Below are positions 24,823 through 33,597 of a DNA stretch of 64,000 bases, in pieces; position 1 is the first letter of the stretch, and every line of letters begins with the position of its first letter. This DNA is from Pipra filicauda (taxonomy: Eukaryota > Chordata > Aves > Passeriformes > Pipridae): positions 705,529-769,528 of the forward strand of contig NW_024104506.1 in assembly GCF_003945595.2 (NCBI RefSeq), read 5' to 3'. The translations under genes were made by a program, and so were the position numbers. The notes under the pieces were generated by a model. That model saw nothing but the letters and a program-made list of their open reading frames with translations. It was not told the origin of the DNA and searched no databases.

Positions 24823-24985
24823 GCTGCAGCTCCCCTCTTGGTCTCTGCTGGATCATCAGCCCAGAGGTTTGGGCATCACGGTGGGACAGAAATCCCAGGA
24901 ATGCCAGGCTGGTGGTGCTGTGCTGGGGGCAAAGGTGTCCTCTAGAAGACCCAGATCTGCTGCCTTTGTGTCAGCAAGCACCTGC
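24393..24985 (+). repeat. 0.6-kb direct duplication, copy 2
   Basis: Nearly identical to 7773-8365 at a constant offset of 16,620 bp. After the last shared bases (CCTGC) this copy continues into sequence unrelated to the CR1 that follows copy 1. Confidence 0.93.
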
Positions 24986-26807
24986 AGTGGGTGAAAGCCT
25001 GTCAGAATTCCTTCCCTGCTTCTCCCTGTCATGTTCCACTGGAAACATTACAAACCAGAACCGTCTTATCTGCTTTTAGGGATGTTTAAGGCATAAATTA
25101 TGCAACAAATGGAGTTGGCTACAAAGGGAATGAAAGCTCACACTGATGTGCTGCTCAGCAGAGCTGGAGCTGAGGAACTGGGATGGGAATCACTCAAGGA
25201 AGCAGGAAGGGAGAGTATAGGGAGATGGATGCAATTCCAACCCGTCCTAAGGACTAGGATGGGGATGGGTCCATTCACCACTCCCGTTTAATCTGGATAT
25301 GATTTCTCTTTTGTCTTGTGCTGCCAGAAACGGGATGAATAGTTTAATTAGTTTGAGGAGACTGGATCAATAGCTGGTTAAACAAACAATTTTATCCTCC
25401 TTTCAGAGCTTAGATTTAGTTTTGGCTACTTCTGGAAGGTTTGTAGCAATTTGGCCAGGATTAGTGATGCTTATAATGTGCTTTTTTACAGGTTTGGGCT
25501 TTTTTTTTTTACCCTTGTTCATTTGGATGCTTTTTCTTGTTTAATAGAAAACAGGAGGTAAACAGCAATCACAGAAGAAATTCTACTCCTGAGCTTGGTG
25601 CTTAAGGCCACCGATCAGGAAGGAAAAGGCTGCAGGAGATTTTGAGTGGATATTGAGATGTGTTGAGTGCTTTAAACCAACCAGTCCATCAGTGCCTGGT
25701 AACTATTTGACCCACATGAAATCCTAAGTATAATGCACATCAAAAAGCCTCTGTGCTGCTCAGGTTCCTTCCTCCTCCCGGGCTGTGACTGCTGGAGCCT
25801 TAGGCTATGGATATGTGGATTACAGGGTTGTAATTAGGAGCCCAAGCCTGCTGGCCATTCCTCTGCTCTCTCTTATCTTGATTTTCCAGCCTGAGAAGTG
25901 CTCTTTGAAAAATCCAAGGCAAGTTTTTCAGCTCTTGGAAATCCAGAAAACTTCCTGTCTGGGCTCAGATTTGATATTTAAACACAACTCTTATCAAACC
26001 AAGGCTAAGATGAACCACATTGTGATCACTCAGGACCTGCAGCCCAGCAGGGGATCTGATAAGGAAGGACTCTGACACCCTAAAGAGACCCTTTGAAATT
26101 CTGCTTTGAGCTGATTTGTATTCAGTGCATAGCGAAGCCCAAAGCACTCAGCCAGTGAGACAAGAAACTGCTCCTCTCATGGATCATTCTCTGGCCTTTC
26201 ATATCTTAGATACTCACGGAAAATAGGTCTGGCTCCTGCATATTGAGCAAAGGGCATGTTTTGCCCCAGGGTGGGAATGCTGAAGTGTCATTTACAGGGA
26301 TATTCCAAGAAAATACCGTGTGTATCTTCTTTTTTTGTATGTGGGGTTTTTTTGTTTTTTTCTTTCTTTTTGCAAGATTGGAAACTTGCTACTTTACTTT
26401 CTAACTTCCCTAAAGAACAAGGAATTCTCATCATGTTGCTTGCATTATGTTGAATTAAGAAGACACATGGACACATTAAGAAGAAACAGGGACTACACAT
26501 TTTATTAATTTTTGTTCTATGGGCTGTTTTAAGAGGACACAGTGTGTTTCCAGTCATGGCTTCCTAAGTTCCATCTTTTTTCTTTTCTAAGGCACCTGAA
26601 GCTGGAAACATTTCTGCTTGGCTGACACACCAGTGGGTGCAGGGCAGGAGGAACAGGTGACAGAGGGATAATATTCCTGACAAAGTCTTAATATGGGCTA
26701 CAAGGAAAAATACCATGAAAAGGCAAATCCAGGAGGGTGGAAAGGAGAGGGAAAACACATTTAAAACCAGCTCCAGCTCATAAAACATCTCCAGCTGATA
26801 TTCTCTC

Positions 26808-26847
<40 letters not shown>

Positions 26848-27059
26848 ATATATAAATATTCTACTGCATATTTACTGACTGTTCAGCACAGGGAGAGTGC
26901 AAACACAGGATGAATTTCCACACAGGATTTTCCCTCTGTGGGAAGAGTATTGTCTGATTTGGTTGGTGTGCCAAGACACAAGACTGGCAGCGCAGGCAGA
27001 GCTGATCCAAGGCCAGGCAGAGCAAGACTGGCACAGATTTCTTTGAATCAAGAGAGGAG
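24986..27059. other. Intergenic DNA, no gene seen
   Basis: T-rich runs occur near 25500 and 26330-26370, and a TA repeat at 26812-26843. No recognised coding or mobile sequence. Confidence 0.45.
26812..26843. repeat. (TA)n microsatellite
   Basis: About 16 uninterrupted TA units followed by AACATATATAAATA. Confidence 0.95.
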
Positions 27060-27430
27060 TCACGGCAGGTGTGCTGTCCTCCACTCGGAGGGCAGGCGGC
27101 ATTGCTTCCAGGTGTGCTCCCAGAGAGCCGCCACTTCTCCGAGGCTGCGCCAGGTGGAGGGAATCCCTCACCCCTCACCCTGGGGCCTGCCGGGGAGAAC
27201 TGGCACCCGCTGCTGCCGGTGCCCGGGTGCACGTACCTGGCGTCCCGGCACTGCCGGATCCTGCCCGTCCGTTCCTTGTGGCGGGGCGCGGCCGCGGGAC
27301 GGCAGCGGGGGGAGCGGGGCATCCGCGGCTCAGGGGCCGCGCTGCCGCGGGGGAGGGGAGTTAGAGGGGCCGGCGGCCCCCCAGGTAAGTGCTCTCCTGC
27401 CCGCGGGCGTGCGCACTTGCGCTTGAATAG
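27060..27430 (+). promoter_or_regulatory. CpG island with a consensus splice donor
   Basis: CpG-rich sequence, densest at 27180-27370, within an otherwise AT-rich region. On the + strand it contains a textbook splice donor, CAG followed by GTAAGT, with the junction at 27384/27385. An island of this size with a donor on the + strand is what a promoter plus first non-coding exon looks like, but no downstream exon can be assigned. The 235-codon minus-strand frame across the island (26861-27568) is best explained by GC bias. Confidence 0.5.
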
Positions 27431-28343
27431 CTGCGTCATCCCTTGGGAGCTGCAGCCCGGGCACGTGTGTTTTCCAAGGCTGCGGGCTCCTGGCATCGAT
27501 GGGAACAGGACAGGATGTTTGGGCAGGAGCTGGGGGGTGCCCTCAGCACTTGTCCTTGGGCAGTCCAAAGAAAGGGTGTTTTATGGCGTTCCCAGGAACT
27601 GCTCCAACAGCTGTAGACTTCCCCCTGCCTTCTAAGGCTAAGGATGTGGTGACAGCCAGAAGACAATTGGTGGGATTGGAGGCCACTTGCTGCCTTTTGG
27701 TCAGATGTGTAACTTGTGTAATGGGTGTGTTTCCTAGGAGAAAACATTCCGTAGTAGCAGAATGGTTTCCATAGACACCAAGTGAGTGCCACACAGTAGC
27801 GTGAGCCTTCAGGTCCTGCAAGCCCTCCTGCAGACTTAGTGAAGTATTGAAGTGTGAACTGACTGCTGGGAGCACTGATGGGCACGGCAATCTACAGCTG
27901 TGGTTCTTGGAACAGTGGTGGCTTGTGGCTGAAGTGCTGCTGTTTGAGAGGGCAGCAGTGGTGTCTGCTGCTGGGCAGATGCCTGGGAGTGGGTCGTATA
28001 CAGGGGGCAGCGTAGGCAACACGAGCAGGATGTTGGAAGACGTGGGATTTCCTTGAAACTTCACCTGTTCGTTAGCTTTCCTCCCGTGGCTTGGAGTCTC
28101 TTCTGACCCGTGTCAGATGGTGGGGTTTCTTTGGTTTGATTTGATTTGGTTTTTCTCGATCAAATGAAAAGGGTGGGTTTTAAGAAACGTTGGAGAGAGC
28201 TGTCTAATGTTTCCATCAGGGCATCCAAGCTGTCTGCTGTCAGTGCAGAAAGGAAGGCAAGCTGCAGGGTTATTATTGGCAAAGTGATGAAATAACGTTT
28301 ATTGTTGATTGGGCCCTTTATCGTTCTTAAAAATGAAGGAAAG
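27431..28343. other. No gene identified between CpG island and GC-rich repeat
   Basis: Mixed composition and no recognisable exon. It could be intron if the donor at 27384 is used. Confidence 0.4.
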
Positions 28344-28600
28344 ACTTCCGAAAAGCAACGTTGGTCTTGCAGGACGTTTATTTTGCCAATCTGTGCTCCT
28401 GGAATCCCTGAGGTCTTTGGGGGCGAGGGGGGGGGGGGGGGGCGCGCGGCTGCAGTGGCGCCCCCGGCCGTGTCCGCCAGGCGGCGACTGTGAGGCAGGG
28501 CCCGGCGGTCGGGGCGGGCTTGGAAGCAGCGCCCGCGGAGAGCGAGGCGTTGGCCGGGCCGGGCCTGAAGCGCTCGGGGCCGCCGGGCAGGGCAGTGGCC
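28344..28600 (-). repeat. GC-rich duplicated segment, copy 1
   Basis: About 255 bp, from ACTTCCGAAAAGCAACGTTG to the CGGGGCCGCCGGGCAGGGCA region, recur at 32992-33245 at roughly 85-90% identity. On the minus strand the GC-rich part is followed by AAAATAAACGTCCTGCAAG, an AATAAA-type polyadenylation signal, and homology ends about 35 bp after the signal. This suggests the minus-strand 3' end of a transcript or LTR. A run of 16 G at 28427-28442 interrupts this copy. No protein family is recognised in any frame. Confidence 0.7.
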
Positions 28601-28981
28601 GGGAACCGGCCGGGGGCGGGGTGGTGGTGGTGGGAGGTGGCCGCCTTCCACGGGTTTTCAAGAGAATAATAACGAAATTTAACAATAAAATAAAAATTTA
28701 AAAATACAACAAAAAACGCATTAAACCCGGAAATTTTTCTGCAGGAAGTGGGCTGTGACAGGGGAGTTGTCTCCAAGAAGGCCCAGGATCGGGGCGGGCT
28801 CTGCGGCGGGGACGACTGCCCCTGCCGGACGGGGAAAGGCACCTTCCCCCCACTCCCGAAAAGCTGGGAAGGGATAACATCTACCTGCAGCTGCCTGGAA
28901 TTGCTGTTGGCCCTGGGCTTTCTGTGCCGCTCGTGGCCACGGGATGATGGCAGGATCACGCCAGCCCCGGGGCCTTCAGGG
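28601..28981. other. No gene seen; A-rich patch
   Basis: An A/T-rich stretch (about 28665-28725) is followed by a GC-rich stretch. No recognised feature. Confidence 0.4.
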
Positions 28982-29675
28982 TGTTATAAGTAAACTGAAA
29001 CTTAGGCTAAAATATAGCAGCAAAAATTAATTAAAGATTTATATAAATTGCAAATAAGCAAAACAGCGCGCTGGGCTGCCGGGGAGACCCCTGCTCCACA
29101 CACGGCCAGCAAAGCAGTGGGCAAAAGCAGTATTTTTTTATACTATTGTCAATTCCCTTCCCATAGTCACTTGTTATCCTTCTATTGGATCTGAGTTCGC
29201 AAGTCTGGTTCTGGTTGGTTCTTTTGCAGGCTCGCTTTTAGTTGCCAGGTACTTCCCTATCCATAGTCTTAGGTAATTTTTCGTCCTTGAGGCCTACTGT
29301 GTGAGTCTCTTCCAGATGTCCATCTTGGATATTTTTTATCGTCTTTGCTCTTGACCCTTTGATCCTTGTCCTTCCCTTTGTTACTTTAAGCGTACACTTT
29401 TAGACAATATACAAAAGACTTATTCAGTAAGGCATAACAACTTGTTTTGTCAGCTTAGAAACTGCAGCTGCAGGATTATCAGCTTATAGTACTGACAGAT
29501 TAATTGCCCATTCGGTAATTTACAGTCCACCGGCCTTAACAGAACCTTGATTACAAATATATATATATGAATATAACATGCAATACTATTAAAAGAGTAA
29601 ATTACTACAACTATTACAACTATTACTACTACTAATTTGATGAGTAAATTATGTGACAACTACTAATCTATTACA
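28982..29675 (-). mobile_element. Solo LTR, ERV1/ERVK-like
   Basis: On the minus strand the segment starts TGTAATAGATTAGTAGTTGT and ends TAGCCTAAGTTTCAGTTTAC then TTATAACA. The terminal TG...CA bases are present over 694 bp. A CCAATAG box and an AGTATAAAAAA TATA element (minus strand, near 29140) precede a GC-rich R region and an AT-rich end with a TTAATTAA stretch. The element is flanked on both sides by AGGG (28978-28981 and 29676-29679), compatible with a 4-bp target duplication. No polypurine tract precedes it, so it is probably solo. Family placement is inference. Confidence 0.7.
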
Positions 29676-30519
29676 AGGGGCAGGGCAGGCCGCTGCCCTC
29701 GGCCCCTGAGTGCGAGGGGGGTGTGGAGGGAATGGATTGGCCGGGCTTTGACAATCTGGCCCCTAGAAAGACTAAGTGACCTCTTCCAACAAGGGAAGAC
29801 TGAAGCAAGCGGTGCCAGAAAGAACTGGAGTTTCTGGAGAATAAAACCTGGAAGTATCCCCCGGAAAATCCCCCTGGGTGGTCACTGGTCTGACTTCCAC
29901 AGACCGGTCGCCTTGGCCAGGACGTCCCGGCAGTCCTGCCGGAAGTGCGTTTGCCCACGATGTAATTTCCATTTGATGCTGGCAAAGCCCTTCTGAGTGA
30001 GCGTCAGTCCCTGGAATGAGTGGACCAGGCTTCCAGGGCACTAATTCCAGGCGTTGTGTTTAAGGGAAGAGCAGGGGAACCTTTCTCTGGCCCAGAGGAG
30101 CTGCAGTGTTTCCCTCTCTGGAAGAATAAGAAATAAAAAAATAAAAACCAAACAAGAAATAAAAGAAAATGAAAAATGAAGAGAATAAAAAATAAACGAA
30201 ATAAAAAAGGAAATATAAAATACAAAAGAAAATAAAAAAAATTAAAAGCAAGAAAACTAAAAAGGAAATAAAATAAAAAGTGAAATAAAAGAGAAAAAAA
30301 AACCTTGGGCACCCCGTTTACTTCCACCCCTCGCCCTCCGAACCGTAAATTGGGGGTCACCCCTAAAATGTGAGAAGAGGGCCCTGAAACGTGGGTGGGG
30401 GAACCCCAGGGACACGAAAAAGTGGAGGGGGAGCCGCGAAATGTCAGGGAAGGGCCCCAGAATGGGTGGGACCCCAGAAAAGCAGGTGAGGCGTCCGCAG
30501 TAGGAAAGCGAAGCCAGAG
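29676..30519. other. No gene; A-rich low complexity and degenerate GC-rich tandem DNA
   Basis: Includes A-rich simple DNA (30126-30302). From about 30310 to 30500 there is G-rich DNA with loosely repeated GGGTGGGGGAACCCC and CCCCAGAAAA-type blocks similar in style to 51.4-52.0 kb. Nothing coding is recognised. Confidence 0.5.
30126..30302. repeat. A-rich (AAATA)-like simple repeat
   Basis: About 175 bp of AAATAAAA, GAAAATAAA and similar blocks. The reverse strand reads as an artefactual Phe/Leu-rich protein. Confidence 0.92.
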
Positions 30520-30558
30520 GGTCACGTGGTGAGGGTCCCCCAAGCTGGCGGCATCGGT

Positions 30559-30635
30559 GCATGCGCAGTCATTTGTGAGACGCCCGCGATCACGTGGTAA
30601 TTAAGGGCGGTCAAGAGAGGGAATGACGCATGCGC
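30559..30635. promoter_or_regulatory. Pair of NRF1-type palindromes
   Basis: GCATGCGC occurs at 30559-30566 and again at 30628-30635, both within CpG-island sequence. This is the core of the NRF1 recognition sequence. A CACGTG E-box lies between them. Confidence 0.6.
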
Positions 30636-30904
30636 GGTGACTCTCATGGCACTGCAGCGCCCCCTGCTGAATTTAAGGGCGGCACTGCAGCGAAGGGCCC
30701 TGCACACGCGCGGTGCCTGCCGCGGCTGTTCTTGGGAGTCTCGCGGGTCCCGCCCGCAGCGAGGGGAAGAGCAGCGGAGAACGGGGAGGGGGCGGCGGCC
30801 CTTCGGAGGCCTGCTCAAGGGGGCGGGGCCCGCCAGGAGGCGGCTGAACCAGCGGCACCGAGCAGGGAAGGAGCGGCCGCGCTGGGGCCTGGCCGGTTCC
30901 CGGG

Positions 30905-30924
30905 GCACGACGGGACTTGTGGTC
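30905..30924 (-). promoter_or_regulatory. ZNF143/STAF-like site
   Basis: The minus strand reads GACCACAAGTCCCGTCGTGC, close to the ACTACAATTCCCAGMRTGC consensus of ZNF143. It sits in the centre of the island, where such sites usually lie near start sites. Confidence 0.5.
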
Positions 30925-31059
30925 TCCCGTCTCTCTCGGGGTGGGGGGGCGAGACTAAAATGAAGATTTTGAGGTGAAACCGTAGAAATTAGTGAGGGAC
31001 ATTCCTAGGGTAAAGTTGGGGACCGGGAGTGGGAGCGACCGGAATATTTTCAACGCCTC

Positions 31060-31230
31060 AGCAAAGATGGCACCCCCCGGACCTGAGGTCCTGCGAGGCC
31101 GCACAGAAAGATGGCGGCCCTCGGACCAGAAGTCCTCCAAGGCCGTACAGAAAGATGGTCCTCCAAGCCAGAAGTAAAGATGGCGCTACTAGGACCGGAA
31201 ATGAGCCAGGACAACACTAAATATGGTGGC
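31060..31230 (+). promoter_or_regulatory. Tandem YY1-like (AAGATGGC) and ETS-like array
   Basis: AAGATGGC-type cores occur at 31064, 31108 (full AAGATGGCGGC), 31152 and 31177, with a weaker AATATGGTGGC at about 31220. They sit in imperfect units of about 45 bp that also carry CCAGAAGT or CCGGAAAT ETS-like cores and a CCTGCGAGGCCGCACAGA-type spacer. Repeated YY1 sites in a promoter-proximal CpG island are known from some vertebrate genes. A transcript starting upstream would also carry repeated ATGs. Confidence 0.6.
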
Positions 31231-31740
31231 GCGAGGCCCCCTGCCTCAGAGAGGCGTCTATCCTGTTGCCTGAGCTCCACCCCGACCCGGACCTCCACCC
31301 CGCGCTCGCAGCGCCGTCTCGCTGCGGTGCTTCCCGCTGTGAGGACAGGGCAGGGCTCTCGGCGGCGCCGGGCTCTCGGCGGCGCCGGGCTCTCGGCGGC
31401 GCCGGGCGCCGGCGGCAGGCACCGGAGCGGGCAGCCCCGTTTGGGGACGCTGCGCGCGGCTGACAAGCGAGGACCCCAGGCAGAAAGCGGACCGGCGCTC
31501 AGGCGGCTTCGCCGCCCCGCTCGGCCACCCCGTTCCGCTCTGCTCCGTTCCCGCTCCCGCCCCGCTCGGTCCCGTCGTGCGCTGGAGGTGCTGTCGGGGC
31601 TGCGCCGCCGCGTTCCCCCCCGGAAGCGACCCACGGCGGCAGATCCAACGTCAGGCTCTCCAGGAGATCGTCCCCGGGGTAAGCGGGGCCCGGCGAGGGC
31701 GCGGCCGCTCTTCTGCCTCTCCCGCGGCCATCGGGGACTG

Positions 31741-32400
31741 CAGGGAGGGGAACTGACAGGCAAGTTTCTTGCCTCTGGGCAGCCGCACCTGCGTGCCGCC
31801 GCGAGGAGAAGGGGCGGAGAGAGCGGCAGGCGGGAGGGCCATGTTCAGATGTGCCCTGGCATTGCAGTTCCTCGGGGAGGGTCTGTGCTGCCTCAGGTAT
31901 AGAGGAAGTGTATCTTGCAGTACCTGCTTATTCACTGGTTGAGCTCGCAAGTGACACAGGGGGCATGAAATCCCAGGGCAACTGCACTTGCCGTGTGGGC
32001 TGCAGGGAGAAGCAGCTGGGGGGGTTTGCTCTCTGCTCGTTCCCCACCTTCCTCTCGGTTCCCTGGGACTCCAGGTAATCACAGCTCACCTTGGCTTCTC
32101 CAGGGGCCTCACTGAAGAGTTTCTAAGTGTGGCACTGAGATTTTCTGGCGCTGGAATTGATTGCTCTTTTAGGGCACGTCTCACCGGGCAGTCTGTCTTT
32201 TAACATTTGCCGGGGCAGGAGAATTGCAGAGGAAGAAAGCAAATGAAGACCAGAGCCTGAACTAGGAAGGCCCAGGCCTCTGGCGAGCCCAGGTCTTGCT
32301 GCTTGGTGCTCATTGTGCCCGGGGCCGGCCCCTGTCTACTCGGGGCTTGTTCCTCACCGTTGAGTTCCAAATGAGAGGGGAGCAAGAGGCAGAACAGCCC
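31741..32400. other. No gene identified
   Basis: Declining GC content downstream of the island. No supported exon. Confidence 0.4.
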
Positions 32401-32520
32401 GCTGCTTCTGCTGGGGCTGCTGCTGGGGCTGCTGCTGCTGGGGCTGCTGCTGCTGGGGCTGCTGCTGCTGGGGCTGCTGCTGCTGGGGCTGCTGCTGCTG
32501 GGGCTGCTGCTGCTGGGGCT
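32401..32520. repeat. 15-bp GC-rich minisatellite
   Basis: The unit GCTGCTGCTGGGGCT is repeated; six perfect units occupy 32431-32520 and about two shortened units precede them. In one frame it encodes Ala/Gly runs and on the reverse strand Gln/Pro runs. The flanks do not support a gene. Confidence 0.93.
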
Positions 32521-32991
32521 GAACTGTCTGCAGTGCCTGGGGGCCAGGCAGGACTTGGCCCCGATGCCTACATTGCTCTGCAGCGGCCAGGGAGGGGTCC
32601 CAAAAGTCATCCCCCCATGTGCTGTGCTGCACAGCAGGGGCTGGGTAGCCTGGTTCCTGGCTGGGGGACCCCGGGGGAGGCAGTGGTGGGGCTGAGGGGC
32701 TGCTGCTCTCTCAGTGTCTCAGGATTTGCCTTGGAATCCCAAAGCCTCTGCCTGCATGGGGAGAAGAGACAAAGGTGACTCTAAATTGGTTTATTGTGGA
32801 GTGTTTTGGTGCTGAGTTAATGCTCTTGGCTTGTTCTATGTCAATTCTCAGCCTCAGTCAGGGCTTCCCAGGGAGCGTTGCGGCTGCTGCTGGAAGGGAG
32901 AAATCCTTTGGGAAGCTGGGAGACAAACAGCAACTCTGTGAATTGCTCAGCTTTTCCTAGGTAAGAGCAGGTTATAGGAAGAAATGCCAAT
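32521..32991. other. No gene identified
   Basis: Lies between the minisatellite and GC-rich copy 2. Nothing recognised. Confidence 0.4.
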
Positions 32992-33245
32992 ACTTCCGAA
33001 AGGCGACGTGGGTCTTGCAGGACGTTTATTTTTGTCAATCTGCGCTCTAGGAGTCCTTGAGGTCTTTGGGGGTGGGGGCAAGGGGGGGCGTGCGGCTGCA
33101 ATGCCGCTCCCGGCCGTGTCCGCCAGGCGGCAACTGCGAGGCAGGGCCCGGCAGTCGGGGCGGGCTTGGAAGCGGCGCCTGCAGAGAGCGAGGCGTTGGC
33201 CGGGCCGGTGCCTAAAGTGCTCGGGGCCGCTGGGCAGGGTAGTGC
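32992..33245 (-). repeat. GC-rich duplicated segment, copy 2
   Basis: Direct-orientation partner of 28344-28600, about 4.65 kb away. It shares the ACTTCCGAAAGGCGACGTG start, the minus-strand AATAAA signal (complement of GTTTATTTTTGTC) and the GGCGGGCTTGGAAGCGGCGC block. It ends about 170 bp before the first TP53BP2-like exon. Confidence 0.7.
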
Positions 33246-33418
33246 CCGGCTGGCGGGTGCCCCGCAGAGAGAAGAGCCCGGCCCTGGGAAGGCAGGAAAC
33301 TGGGCTTGAGCTGCTCTGGACTGCTGTGGGGATGGGTTTGAAGTTTTGGGATCGCTTGTTTCTGTCCCTACCTTCCCACTAAAAACAATAACTTAAGAAG
33401 TCCTCGTCTGGACTGCAG

Positions 33419-33597
33419 AAACCATGAAGCCTGAAGTTCCCGAAGCAGCAAGAGCAGCGACAGCAACGGCAAAGCTGCTGAGCAGGAGAAACCGAAGCGC
33501 TTAAAGGAACTTGCTGAGAATCAAGAAGCCAGATTTCAGCAAGTGACAGCCCTGAAAGGCCACGTGGAGCAGAAAAGACTCAGCGTTGGGAAATGAG
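33419..33597 (+). pseudogene. TP53BP2: TP53BP2-like exon block 1 (coiled coil)
   Basis: It follows an acceptor (CTGGACTGCAG) and ends at a donor (GAG followed by GTGAGT). The first part reads LKFPKQQEQRQQ. A one-base shift follows, and then the frame gives RLKELAENQEARFQQVTALK and GHVEQKRLS, recognisably the ASPP coiled-coil region. A TGA occurs at the last codon before the donor and another TGA near the start, so it cannot encode the parent protein. Confidence 0.78.

Larger units (their letters stand above)
30520..31740. promoter_or_regulatory. Large CpG island, housekeeping-type promoter
   Basis: About 1.2 kb of CpG-rich DNA with a combination of motifs known from constitutive, often bidirectional promoters: two CACGTG E-boxes (30523 and 30591), two GCATGCGC NRF1-type sites (30559 and 30628), a ZNF143-like site (30905-30924) and a YY1/ETS array (31064-31230). 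A 17-bp GGCTCTCGGCGGCGCCG repeat occurs three times at 31353-31405. A good + strand splice donor (GGG followed by GTAAGC) lies at about 31678/31679. The gene it drives is not evident; the nearest + strand exon-like sequence is the TP53BP2-like pseudogene starting at 33419. Long frames on both strands here are GC artefacts. Confidence 0.7.

Noticed and set aside
26861..27568. 235-codon open frame on the minus strand
   Set aside because: It lies across a CpG island, has no recognisable domain, and overlapping + strand frames are also open. GC composition explains it.
31050..31902. Frames of 237 and 263 codons on opposite strands
   Set aside because: They overlap within the 31-kb CpG island and are Arg/Pro/Ala-rich with no motif. 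Stop-poor GC-rich DNA explains both.
32354..32632. Polyglutamine/proline frame as the Gln-rich exon preceding the TP53BP2 coiled coil
   Set aside because: It is on the opposite strand from the pseudogene and consists of the 15-bp minisatellite.
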